Source: Albimonas sp036154955 (lineage in GTDB: Bacteria; Pseudomonadota; Alphaproteobacteria; Rhodobacterales; Rhodobacteraceae). From it: a DNA stretch of 32,110 bases. Each line of letters begins with the position of its first letter. The first letter of the stretch is position 1. The translations under genes and the position numbers were made by a program. Positions 1 to 7,346 of the stretch are shown piece after piece. The stretch spans positions 1 through 32,110 of the forward strand of contig JAYZWL010000048.1 of the NCBI GenBank assembly GCA_036154955.1. Direction: 5' to 3'. The notes under the pieces are model-generated. The model was not told the DNA's origin. It ran no database searches and was given only the letters and a program-made list of their open reading frames with translations.

Positions 1-15
1 CCCCGAAGGCGCCCC

Positions 16-44
16 TTGCCGGACCCGGCCCCGACGGGTGTATT
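16..44 (+). promoter_or_regulatory. candidate sigma70-type promoter
   Basis: TTGCCG at 16-21 and TGTATT at 39-44 are separated by 17 bases, upstream of the acyl-CoA ligase start at 76. The match to the -35/-10 consensus is partial, and in DNA this GC-rich such matches are only suggestive. Confidence 0.3.
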
Positions 45-75
45 GGGGCGAAACCGAACAGGGGGAGCTTCGCCA

Positions 76-1707
76 ATGACCTCGCCATTCCTTCAGGGGC
101 TCGACCGCGGGCCGGCCAATCACCGGCCGCTGACGCCGCTGGGCCTGCTGGCCCGCGCGGCGGAGACCTTCCCCGAGCGCACCGCCATCATCCATGGCGA
201 TCTGCGCACCTCCTACGCCGATTTCCACGCCCGCTCCCGCCGCCTCGCCTCGGCGCTGGCCGGGGCGGGGATCGGGCGGAACGACGTCGTCTCCGCCCTG
301 CTGCTCAACACGCCGGCCATGCTGGAATGCCACTACGGCCCCGCCCGGATCGGCGCCGTGCTCAACGCCATCAACACGCGGCTCGACGCGGCGGGGGTGG
401 CCTTCATCCTCGACCATGCCGAGGCGAAGATCCTGATCGTGGACGCGGAGCTGGTCCCCCTGGCGCGGGAGGCGCTGGCCCGGGCCCAGGTCTCCCCCCG
501 CATCGTGGTCTATCGCGACCCCACGGTCCCCGAGACCCATGCCGCGGCCGGGGCGCTGGAGGATTACGAAGCCTTCCTCGCCGCCGGCGACCCCGGCTTC
601 GCCGGCCCGGGGCCGGAGGACGAGTGGGACGCCATCGCGCTCAACTACACCTCGGGCACCACCGGAAACCCCAAGGGCGTGGTCTATCACCACCGGGGCG
701 CGACGCTGCTGGCCACCGGCAACATCCTGCATTCGGCCATGCGGGACGCGCCGGTCTACCTGTGGACGTTGCCGATGTTCCACTGCAACGGCTGGTGCTT
801 CCCCTGGACGATCTCGGCCAAGGCCGGCACGCATGTCTGCCTGCGCGCCGTGCGCGCCGCCCCGATCTTCGAGGCGATCGCCGAGCATGGCGTGACCCAT
901 ATGTGCGGCGCGCCCATCGTGATGTCGACGCTGCTGGCCGCGCCGGAGGCGGAGAAGCGCCCCCTGCCCCACGCGGTCGAGTTCCTGACCGCCGCCGCCC
1001 CCCCGCCCGAGGCGGTGCTCGCCGCGATGGCCGAGGCCGGATTCCGCGTCACCCATGTCTACGGGCTGACCGAGGTCTACGGTCCCGCGGTGATCAACGA
1101 GTGGAAGCCGGAATGGGACGCGCTGCCCCCCGGCGAGCAGGCGCGCCTCAAGTCCCGCCAGGGCGTGCGCTACGCGGCGCTGGAGGCGCTGGACGTGCTC
1201 GACCCCGAGACCATGGAGCCCGTCCCCGCCGACGGGACCACCATCGGTGAGATCGTCTTCGCCGGGAACGTGGTGATGAAGGGCTATTTCAAGAACCCCA
1301 CGGCCACCGAGGCGGCGCTGAAGGGCGGCTGGTTCTGGTCTGGCGACCTCGCGGTCAAGCACCCGGACGGCTACGTGCAGATCAAGGACCGCTCCAAGGA
1401 CATCATCATCTCGGGCGGGGAGAACATCTCCTCCATCGAGGTCGAGGAGAGCCTGTTCCGCCACCCCGCCGTGGCGCTCTGCGCCGTGGTGGCGATGCCG
1501 GACGAGAAATGGGGCGAGACGCCGGCGGCCTTCGTGGAGCTGAAGGCGGGGGCCGAGGCGACGGAGGCGGAGCTGATCGCGCATTGCCGGGCCGAGCTCG
1601 CGCATTTCAAGGCGCCGCGGAGGATCAGCTTCGGGGAGCTTCCCAAGACCTCCACCGGCAAGGTGCAGAAGTTCGAGCTGCGCGCCCGGGCGAAGACCCT
1701 GGCCTGA
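76..1707 (+). CDS. acyl-CoA synthetase, AlkK/DmdB-type AMP-binding ligase
   Basis: A 543-residue ANL-superfamily enzyme that activates a carboxylic acid with ATP to an acyl-adenylate and then transfers it to CoA. The phosphate-binding motif SGTTGNPKG lies at about 193-201, the A5 motif YGLTEVYG near 329, SGDL near 422, and the C-terminal catalytic Lys (STGKVQKFE) near 529, so the protein looks complete and active. The segment WTLPMFHCNGWCFPWT is typical of the AlkK / methylmercaptopropionate-CoA ligase (DmdB) / plant AAE branch, so a medium-chain or 3-(methylthio)propionate substrate is possible but cannot be chosen from sequence alone. The ATG at 76 is preferred over an in-frame TTG at 16 because GGGGGAG sits 8 bases upstream. 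The next gene begins 25 bases after the stop. Confidence 0.9.
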   Translation: MTSPFLQGLDRGPANHRPLTPLGLLARAAETFPERTAIIHGDLRTSYADFHARSRRLASALAGAGIGRNDVVSALLLNTPAMLECHYGPARIGAVLNAINTRLDAAGVAFILDHAEAKILIVDAELVPLAREALARAQVSPRIVVYRDPTVPETHAAAGALEDYEAFLAAGDPGFAGPGPEDEWDAIALNYTSGTTGNPKGVVYHHRGATLLATGNILHSAMRDAPVYLWTLPMFHCNGWCFPWTISAKAGTHVCLRAVRAAPIFEAIAEHGVTHMCGAPIVMSTLLAAPEAEKRPLPHAVEFLTAAAPPPEAVLAAMAEAGFRVTHVYGLTEVYGPAVINEWKPEWDALPPGEQARLKSRQGVRYAALEALDVLDPETMEPVPADGTTIGEIVFAGNVVMKGYFKNPTATEAALKGGWFWSGDLAVKHPDGYVQIKDRSKDIIISGGENISSIEVEESLFRHPAVALCAVVAMPDEKWGETPAAFVELKAGAEATEAELIAHCRAELAHFKAPRRISFGELPKTSTGKVQKFELRARAKTLA

Positions 1708-1732
1708 TGGCTGCGGCGGAGGCGGGCGCGCG

Positions 1733-2698
1733 ATGACCGGCCCGCAGGGCGACCCGCCGCACGACCCGCCGGGCGGCGCGCGGGAGGCGCCTGCCCCGGG
1801 CGGGTCGCCTGCGGGCGCCGCGCCCGCCCCCCGCGACGCGGCCGCCTCCCCGACCTCCCCCGCCGCGCGCCGGCGCGACGCGCGCGAGGCGGCGGCGGAG
1901 GCGCCGCGGCCCCTGCGCCGTCTGCGCCGCTGGCTCTATGTCCAGCTCGATCCCGACGGCTGGCCGGGGGACGGGCTGTCGCCGCTCAACCTCGCGGCCA
2001 CGGCGGCGGTTATGGTCTCCACCCTCGCCGCGGCGCTGCTGACCGAGCCGACGCTGGCGGCCTGGAACGGCTGGCTTTACGGCGCGATGCTCGGGTCGGC
2101 GGTCCTGTTCACGCTGGAATTCGCCGCGCGGCTCTGGGTCAAGTGGGAAAGCCCGAGGATGCGGGCCGACCCGATGGGGCCGCTGCGCTGGCTGACGCGC
2201 TGGTACACGATCCTCGACCTGCTGGCGCTGGTCGGCATCTGGGTCGAGGTCGGCGTGGAGGCGGGGTTCGGGCTGACCGTGATGCTGCGGCTCATGCGGG
2301 TGCTGCACGTGTTTCACTCGGCCGGCGACGGCGCCGTCGCCCGGGCGGGGCGGGAGATCGCCCGCGCGGTGGCGGAGCGGCGCATGGAGCTTGCGATCGC
2401 GGTCTGCGTGGCGGGGCTGGCGCTGGTCGGCGCCTCGGTCGCCATGTACGCGGCCGAGGGCCAGGCCCAGCCGGAGGCCTTCGGCTCCATCCCCCGGGCG
2501 ATGTGGTGGTCGGTGGTGACGCTGACCACGGTGGGCTACGGCGACGCCATCCCGGTCACGCCGGCGGGGCGGCTGATCGCCGGGCTGACGGCGCTGGGGT
2601 CGGTGGCGCTGGTGGCGCTGCCGGCGGGCATCATGGCCGCGGCCTTCTCCGACGCGCTGCAACGCGCCCGCCGCCGCCCCCCGGGGCGGGAGGACTGA
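1733..2698 (+). CDS. voltage-gated-type potassium channel (6TM)
   Basis: A 321-residue inner-membrane protein with a Kv-like plan. Residues 1-55 are a Pro/Ala-rich, probably disordered tail. Hydrophobic segments follow at about 84-104, 113-133, 158-180, an S4-like stretch at 184-200, 220-241 and 278-305. The selectivity filter TTVGYGD at 265-271 is a perfect K+ channel signature, preceded by a pore helix (MWWSVVTLT). The S4 stretch has only a few Arg (RLMRVLHVFH), so strong voltage sensing is doubtful. No cytoplasmic RCK or cyclic-nucleotide domain follows S6, so it is a minimal channel. It starts 25 bases after the ligase stop and may be co-transcribed with it, although no functional link is apparent. 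Confidence 0.9.
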   Translation: MTGPQGDPPHDPPGGAREAPAPGGSPAGAAPAPRDAAASPTSPAARRRDAREAAAEAPRPLRRLRRWLYVQLDPDGWPGDGLSPLNLAATAAVMVSTLAAALLTEPTLAAWNGWLYGAMLGSAVLFTLEFAARLWVKWESPRMRADPMGPLRWLTRWYTILDLLALVGIWVEVGVEAGFGLTVMLRLMRVLHVFHSAGDGAVARAGREIARAVAERRMELAIAVCVAGLALVGASVAMYAAEGQAQPEAFGSIPRAMWWSVVTLTTVGYGDAIPVTPAGRLIAGLTALGSVALVALPAGIMAAAFSDALQRARRRPPGRED

Positions 2699-2712
2699 CG
2701 GCCGGCCGGCGC

Positions 2713-2740
2713 CCCGGGTCGGGCGTCCCCCTGACCCGGG
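2713..2740. repeat. GC-rich inverted repeat, possible terminator
   Basis: CCCGGGTC at 2713-2720 and GACCCGGG at 2733-2740 are perfect inverted repeats around a 12-base loop, 14 bases after the K+ channel stop. There is no T-run. It sits just before a second, larger palindrome (2756-2793). Together they occupy the gap between two convergent genes and probably end or stabilise their transcripts. Confidence 0.5.
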
Positions 2741-2755
2741 CGTCGCGCGGACGGC

Positions 2756-2793
2756 GGGCGCGAGGCCCCGGGTCAGGCCCGGGGCGCGCGCCC
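2756..2793. repeat. dispersed palindromic repeat, copy A
   Basis: Outer arms GGGCGCG (2756-2762) and CGCGCCC (2787-2793) enclose inner arms GCCCCGGG (2765-2772) and CCCGGGGC (2778-2785) around the loop TCAGG. The 33 bases 2758-2790 recur exactly at 4301-4333, and with two changes in inverted orientation at 18803-18835. All three copies lie just downstream of a gene. They could act as transcript 3' ends or be a REP-like element. Confidence 0.7.
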
Positions 2794-2853
2794 GGCGCGG
2801 CGCGCTTCGCCCGGTTCCGCGGAGGTCGTTCCAAGGGCGCCGTTCGGGCGGGA

Positions 2854-3300
2854 TCACTCCGCCGCCTCGACCTCCCGCTCCCCTGCCTGCGCCGCCGCCT
2901 GCGCCGCCAGCAGGCGGGGGAGGCTGAGTTCGATCCAGTCGGCCAGCGCGCGCACATGCTCCGCCGCCTCCCGTCCCAGCGGGGTCAGGGCGTAGTCGAC
3001 GCGGGGCGGGACCTCGTTGTGGTCGCGGCGCTCCACCAGCCCGTCGGCCTCGAACTGGCGCAGGGTCTGGGCGAGCATCCGCTCCGATATCCCGCCGATG
3101 GCGCGGCGCAGCTCGGCGAAGCGCTGGCGGCCCGACAGCAGCGCCACCAGCGCCAGCACCCCCCAGCGGGAGGTCATGTGGGCGAGGAACGCGCGCGAGG
3201 GGCAGTCGACCGAGAACACCCGGCCCATGCGGATCTGCTCGGCCAGCGGGGGCTGCGGGCCGTCGAAGGCTTCGGGCGGGGCCGGGGGGCGAGGGGGCAT
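2854..3300 (-). CDS. HxlR-family transcriptional regulator (QorR-like)
   Basis: A 148-residue winged-helix protein of the HxlR/DUF24 family. The core runs from about residue 26 to 128: a conserved Cys33 (VDCPSRAFL), SRWGVLALVALL, the recognition helix region ISERMLAQTLRQFEADGLVERR, and the wing with PPRVDYALTPLGREA. In QorR-type HxlR proteins a Cys at this N-terminal site senses quinone or thiol stress, so a redox-responsive repressor is plausible here. It is transcribed divergently from a QorB-like reductase with 126 bases between the chosen starts, and the gap holds an operator-like palindrome. This mirrors the E. coli ytfH/ytfG (qorR/qorB) arrangement. The Pro-rich N-terminus and Ala/Glu-rich C-terminus are lineage-specific extensions. 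Confidence 0.88.
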   Translation of the reverse strand: MPPRPPAPPEAFDGPQPPLAEQIRMGRVFSVDCPSRAFLAHMTSRWGVLALVALLSGRQRFAELRRAIGGISERMLAQTLRQFEADGLVERRDHNEVPPRVDYALTPLGREAAEHVRALADWIELSLPRLLAAQAAAQAGEREVEAAE

Positions 3301-3357
3301 GGCGGGCTCCGGGTCGGGGGGGCGGGGCGCAAATCGGGGCGCTTACCTTTTCGTGCG

Positions 3358-3376
3358 TACTTACGGATAGAAAGTA
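3358..3376. promoter_or_regulatory. probable HxlR/QorR operator
   Basis: TACTTAC (3358-3364) and GAAAGTA (3370-3376) form a 7-base inverted repeat with one mismatch around GGATA, between the divergent regulator and reductase genes. It is one of the few AT-rich spots locally. TACTTnC...GnAAGTA half-sites are typical of HxlR-family operators, so autoregulation plus control of the reductase is likely. Confidence 0.6.
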
Positions 3377-3426
3377 GGGCGCCTAGGTCGGTCGGGCAAC
3401 GCCGTTCCAACCGAAGGACCATGCCC

Positions 3427-4275
3427 ATGATCGTCGTCACCGCCGCCGCCGGCCAGCTCGGCCGCCTCGCCATCGACGCGCTCGTCGCCCGAGGCGTCCC
3501 CGCCGGCGAGATCGTCGCCGGGGTGCGGACCCCGGCGAAAGCCGCCGACCTCGCCGCTAGGGGCGTCCAGCTGCGCGAAGCCGACTACGACCGTCCCGAC
3601 AGCCTCGCCGCCGCCTTCGCGGGGGCGGAGAAGCTGCTGCTGATCTCGTCCCCCGAGATCGGCCGCCGCGCGCCTCAGCACCGCGCGGCCATCGCGGCGG
3701 CGAAAGCGGCCGGGGTCGGGCTGGTCGCCTACACCTCCCTGCTCAACGCCCCGACCTCGCCCCTGATGCTGGCGGAGGAGCACCGGGAGACCGAGGCCGC
3801 GCTCGCCGCTTCGGGCCTGCCCGCGATCCTGCTGCGCAACGGCTGGTATGCGGAGAACCACGCCCCCGCCATCGCCGCGGCGCCGGGTCTGGGCGCGATC
3901 CATGGCGCGGCGGGGTCCGGGCGGATCGCGGCGGCGGCGCGGGCCGACTACGCCGAGGCCGCGGCGGCGGCGCTGATCGCGGGCGCGCCGGGGACGTTCG
4001 AGCTTGCGGGCCCGGGCTTCGACATGGCCGGGCTGGCCGAGGCGGTCGCGGCCATCGCCGGGACGCCGGTCCGTTATGTCGACCTGTCCCCGGCGGACTA
4101 CGCGACGGCGCTGGAGGCCAACGGCCTGCCCGGCCCGGTCGCCGCGATGCTGGCCGACAGCGACGCGGGCGCGGCGCAGGGCGCGCTGGACGGCTCGCCC
4201 GAGGCGCTGGAGGCGCTGATCGGCCGCCCCGCCACGCCGCTGTCGGCGACGATCAAGACCGCGCTGGGTCGCTGA
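3427..4275 (+). CDS. NAD(P)H-dependent quinone reductase-like, NmrA/QorB family
   Basis: A 282-residue atypical short-chain dehydrogenase. The N-terminal nucleotide-binding loop reads TAAAGQLG at 5-12 (usual family form TGATGQLG, so the first Gly is Ala here). The block YTSLLNAPTSPLMLAEEHR and the following SGLPAILLRNGWYAEN are diagnostic of QorB (YtfG), which reduces quinones with NADPH in the cytosol. The start is set at the second ATG (3427) because AAGGA at 3414-3418 lies 8 bases upstream of it, but only 2 bases upstream of the ATG at 3421. Divergence from an HxlR regulator supports the assignment and suggests induction by quinone-like electrophiles. The C-terminal third is unusually Ala-rich. 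Confidence 0.85.
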   Translation: MIVVTAAAGQLGRLAIDALVARGVPAGEIVAGVRTPAKAADLAARGVQLREADYDRPDSLAAAFAGAEKLLLISSPEIGRRAPQHRAAIAAAKAAGVGLVAYTSLLNAPTSPLMLAEEHRETEAALAASGLPAILLRNGWYAENHAPAIAAAPGLGAIHGAAGSGRIAAAARADYAEAAAAALIAGAPGTFELAGPGFDMAGLAEAVAAIAGTPVRYVDLSPADYATALEANGLPGPVAAMLADSDAGAAQGALDGSPEALEALIGRPATPLSATIKTALGR

Positions 4276-4300
4276 GCGGAGCGGTTCGCGAAGGCGGCGC

Positions 4301-4333
4301 GCGCGAGGCCCCGGGTCAGGCCCGGGGCGCGCG
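4301..4333. repeat. dispersed palindromic repeat, copy B
   Basis: Identical over 33 bases to 2758-2790. Inner arms GCCCCGGG (4308-4315) and CCCGGGGC (4321-4328) flank the loop TCAGG. It lies between the convergent 3' ends of the QorB-like gene (4275) and the putative lipoprotein gene (4351), where it could serve as a bidirectional terminator. Confidence 0.7.
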
Positions 4334-4350
4334 CGCCCGGACCGGAAGCC

Positions 4351-5607
4351 TCAGGACCGGCGGGCGGGGCGCTGGGGGGCGCGCGGGGCGCGGGCGGGGG
4401 CGAGCCTTGTGCCGCCGTCCGGCCGCGCCACGGGGCCCTGGGCCGCGCCGGCCACGGCGACCTGGCCCGCCGCCGCCCGGGTCGCCGCCTGAGACTGGGC
4501 CGCCGCGCCGATCCGGGCGGCGGAGGCGGCGTTCAGGCTGGCCTGGGTCACCCCGTCGGCCAGCCCGGCCGCGGCCGCGTCGGCGGCGGTGGCGATCTCC
4601 GGCGTCTCGGCGTCGCCGGCCTCTTCGTCGCCGGTGGTCGCCTCGCCCTCGACGTTCAGCGAGGCGACGGGGGCCGGAGCCTCGGTCCCAGCCGCCCAGA
4701 TCCCGGCCGCGTTCCCGGCCGCGTTCCCGGCCGCCGCCGTGACCACGCCCGACGCCTCGCGCGAGGTCCGCGGCCGCGGCGCCGGCGCGCCGCCGGGCCG
4801 GGGCGAGGCCAGCGGCGCCGCCAGCGGGGCGGCGGCGGCGACCTGAAGCTCCTCCGCCTCGGGAATGTCGCCGTTGCCCTGCTTGAGCGCCGTGACCACC
4901 CGCGCCAGATAGGCCAGCTTCAGCCCGTCGCGCATCTGGTGGGTGTCGAACACGCCCAGGCTCGCGATCACCGCGCGCTCGTTGACCTCGGTGAAGGCGC
5001 GCCAGAAGCGGGCGCCCAGCACCGGCACCACCTGCTCGCCCTTGTCCTCGACCAGCACGTAAAGCGTGTCGCCGGCCCGGCGGGTCTGCACGATGCGGAT
5101 GGTCTCGGGGTCGCCGCCCATGCCGGCGGTGGCCTTGCCGCGGTCGGAGCGGAGATAGCGCTCCAGCTCGATGAAGCCTTCGTCGTTCAGGCCCTTGGCG
5201 AACAGGCGCGTGTCGCCGATGGACAGCGACACCAGCCCGTCGACCATCGCCTCGCGCGACGCGGTCCCCGACGGGTCGCGGGCGGCGGCGGCGAGCGCGC
5301 AGTCCTCGATCAGCGCGAAGGCGGCGGCGCCGCCGGGGCGGATGCTGTCGGGATCGACGCAGAAGCCCTGCGGCGGGGTCAGGCGCACCACACGCCCCCC
5401 CGCGGTGACCGAGGGGCCGAGCGGCGTGGCGCCGCTGACCGCGCCCGGAGGCGGCAGGCAGCCCGGCAGGACCGAGAGCAGACCGAGCCCCGCCAGCGCA
5501 GGCCCGGCCCGGCGCAGCGCCGCGGCGAGACGGCTTCGGGCCGGAACGGTGGGGGCGGCCGGGTTGGGGGCGGCCGGGATGGAGGCGGATGCGTCGGTTC
5601 GGGTCAC
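4351..5607 (-). CDS. putative exported lipoprotein, function unknown
   Basis: About 418 residues if translation starts at the GTG at 5607. I do not recognise a named family. A polar, Pro/Ala-rich N-terminus of about 25 residues precedes an Arg-containing and then hydrophobic stretch (RSRLAAALRRAGPALAG, then LGLLSVLPGC) ending at Cys50. This resembles a lipoprotein signal, although Pro at -2 is not ideal for a lipobox. The following 190 residues are well-ordered in composition (GFCVDPDS, then DTRLFAKGLNDEGFIELE and GARFWRAFTEVNERAVIASL), and the last 170 are Ala/Gly/Pro-rich with an NAAG tandem repeat. The start is uncertain: the frame stays open upstream to 6144, but that part reads as Arg/Pro noise, and no strong ribosome-binding site is visible at 5607. 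Orientation is divergent from the CPBP protease. Confidence 0.65.
   Translation of the reverse strand: MTRTDASASIPAAPNPAAPTVPARSRLAAALRRAGPALAGLGLLSVLPGCLPPPGAVSGATPLGPSVTAGGRVVRLTPPQGFCVDPDSIRPGGAAAFALIEDCALAAAARDPSGTASREAMVDGLVSLSIGDTRLFAKGLNDEGFIELERYLRSDRGKATAGMGGDPETIRIVQTRRAGDTLYVLVEDKGEQVVPVLGARFWRAFTEVNERAVIASLGVFDTHQMRDGLKLAYLARVVTALKQGNGDIPEAEELQVAAAAPLAAPLASPRPGGAPAPRPRTSREASGVVTAAAGNAAGNAAGIWAAGTEAPAPVASLNVEGEATTGDEEAGDAETPEIATAADAAAAGLADGVTQASLNAASAARIGAAAQSQAATRAAAGQVAVAGAAQGPVARPDGGTRLAPARAPRAPQRPARRS
4701..4732. repeat. 12-bp tandem repeat inside the lipoprotein gene
   Basis: The unit TCCCGGCCGCGT is repeated about 2.7 times in frame, encoding Asn-Ala-Ala-Gly repeats in the low-complexity C-terminal region on the minus strand. 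Such repeats can change copy number by slippage. Confidence 0.7.
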
Positions 5608-6221
5608 GCCGCCGTTCCGGCGCGGGTGGCGGCGGCACGGCCGAGGGGGGCGGAGCGACGCGGACGACGCGAGGCGCGCTGCGGTTCCGGCGAGGGGCGA
5701 CGGCTCGGCAGGCGAGGCTTCAATCGGGTCTGGTCGTCCATGGGCTCGATCTTGCTGGCGCGCCGCGATGCGCTTGGACGCGAACGGGCCGGCATGCGGC
5801 TGCGTCGGTGGCGGCGGTGGTTTCCTCCCGACGGACGGCGGCGCCGCCCGGTTGCTGCCCGCGGACGATACGCGGCGGGCCGCCGGTAGGAAAGGGCGCG
5901 AAGGGGTCGCGGGGACCGCGGTGCGTCGCCGCCCCTCGGCGCGCGGCCTGGCCCGCCGCTTCGCCCTCCCCTCCGCGCCGCGCCGCGGGCGGAGAATCGG
6001 CCGGCCCGCACGCCCCGCCGCGCCCCGCGCGCCGGGGGGAAGGGAGGCCGGATGACGGTGCGGCGGGCCCCTGCGGCGTCGAATTGTCCACGATCGCGCC
6101 CCGCCAGGGACGATCCGGCGCGATCCGGCGATTATGTGAACCAAAAATGAACCCTTCGGGTGGACGTTGACCCCGCGCGGGCCTAACGTGGTCCGGTTCG
6201 CTCTCCGGCCGGCAGGAGCCC
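5608..6221. other. 614-bp divergent spacer without a supported gene
   Basis: No frame here has convincing protein composition; open stretches are Arg/Pro-rich on both strands. Notable content: an exact 10-base tandem repeat CGATCCGGCG at 6111-6120 and 6121-6130, directly followed by an AT-rich patch (6131-6152) that is the likeliest promoter area for the CPBP gene. I found no convincing -35/-10 pair. Confidence 0.5.
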
Positions 6222-7268
6222 ATGATCGAGTTCAAGCACCCGCTGGTCGCCTATGCCGAACCTGCGAGGAAGGGCGCGACGGTGGCGCGCACGCTGATCG
6301 GCTTCGCGCTGGTGGTGGCGTTCGTGCTGATCTTCGTGCGCATCGCGCGCATGGGCACGGCGGAGGCGCTGGTCGGCCGTTCGGGCGACGAGCTGGTGGC
6401 GAGCTCGGCGGACCTGCACTCCCCGCTCGGGGTGCTGATGACGCTGGGATCGTTCCTCGCGGTCTGGCCGGCGCTGTGGCTGGTGCTTCCCATCGTGCAC
6501 AAGCGCAAGGCCAACACGCTGTTCGGCCCGGACGGCAAGATGAAATGGCGGCATTTCCGGCTGGGCATGGCCGCCTCGATGCTGGTGGGCGCGGCGGCCT
6601 GGGGGCCGTTGGTCTATCTCCATGCCGACTCCATCCTGATCTTCCCCAACCTGCGCGACTGGGCGATCCTCGCCGCCATCGCCATGCCGATGGTCTTCGT
6701 GCAATGCGTGGCGGAGGAGCTGATGTTCCGCGGCTACCTGCTGCAGCAGTTCGCGGCGCGGTCGATGTCGGTGCTGGGCTGGTCGGTGCTGCCCTCGATC
6801 CTGTTCGGGCTGGCGCACCCGTCCGACGCGGGGCTTCTGTCCATGTCCTGGTATCACTTCGTCTTCGGGCTGGTGATGGCGGCGGTGACCTCGCGCACCG
6901 CCAATCTGGGGGCGGCGGCGGGCATCCATTTCGGCAACAACCTGATCAACCTGCTGCTGATCGCGCCCTCGCAGATGGTCAGCGGGCTGGCGCTGTTCGC
7001 GATCCCGAGCTCGGTGGATTTCTCCGGCTCCCGGATCGCCTATCTGGTGATGATGTTCATCGGGGCGGCGCTGTTCATGGGCTTCATGGACCTGCGCTTC
7101 ATCCGCGCCTGGCAGCGCGCGAAGCGGGAGCGGGCGGCCGCGGCGGAGGCGGTCGCCCCCGGTCCCGACTCCGGCCCCGGCCCCGCCTCCGGTCCCGGTC
7201 CCGGACCCGGTCCCGCATCGGGCCCCGGCGCCCGCCCGTCGACGCTCAAGGCGCTGGCGGCGGAATAG
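6222..7268 (+). CDS. CPBP-family intramembrane glutamic endopeptidase
   Basis: A 348-residue polytopic membrane protease of the Abi/Rce1 (CPBP) family. All family motifs are intact: EELMFR (EExxxR) with Glu165/Glu166 and Arg170, FGLAH (FxxxH) with His199, and HFGNN with His236 and Asn240. Hydrophobic segments flank these from about residue 22 to 290. The ATG at 6222 has AGGAG about 5 bases upstream. The C-terminus (about 303-335) is a Gly-Pro-rich tail (GPGPASGPGPGPG...) outside the catalytic fold, probably flexible and cytoplasmic or periplasmic. Substrate is unknown: bacterial members range from bacteriocin self-immunity to membrane-protein processing. Its divergent neighbour is a putative lipoprotein, but no direct link is visible. 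Confidence 0.9.
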   Translation: MIEFKHPLVAYAEPARKGATVARTLIGFALVVAFVLIFVRIARMGTAEALVGRSGDELVASSADLHSPLGVLMTLGSFLAVWPALWLVLPIVHKRKANTLFGPDGKMKWRHFRLGMAASMLVGAAAWGPLVYLHADSILIFPNLRDWAILAAIAMPMVFVQCVAEELMFRGYLLQQFAARSMSVLGWSVLPSILFGLAHPSDAGLLSMSWYHFVFGLVMAAVTSRTANLGAAAGIHFGNNLINLLLIAPSQMVSGLALFAIPSSVDFSGSRIAYLVMMFIGAALFMGFMDLRFIRAWQRAKRERAAAAEAVAPGPDSGPGPASGPGPGPGPASGPGARPSTLKALAAE

Positions 7269-7284
7269 GTCGCCCGCCCGCCGA

Positions 7285-7302
7285 CCGCGCTTTCCGGCGC
7301 GG
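7285..7302. terminator. stem-loop between convergent genes
   Basis: CCGCGC (7285-7290) and GCGCGG (7297-7302) pair around TTTCCG, 16 bases after the CPBP stop and 44 bases before the end of the convergent thiamine-diphosphate enzyme gene. There is no U-tract, so its role as a terminator is inferred from position. Confidence 0.35.
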
Positions 7303-7346
7303 GCGGCGGGGACATGCCGGGGGGGCGTGTCGGGAGGGGAGAGGCG

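Noticed and set aside
5604..5741. 45-codon frame MDDQTRLKPRLPS... whose TGA overlaps the lipoprotein GTG (GTGA)
   Set aside because: The overlap looks like coupling, but the peptide is Arg-rich noise and has no convincing ribosome-binding site. Kept only as a remote possibility.
5608..6144. N-terminal extension of the putative lipoprotein to an ATG at 6144
   Set aside because: The extra 179 residues are Arg/Pro-rich and featureless, and would bury the signal-like segment in the middle of the protein.
6167..6195. Promoter before the CPBP gene using TTGACC at 6167-6172
   Set aside because: The only -10-like sequence (TAACGT) is 11 bases away, too close, and nothing suitable occurs at 16-18 bases.
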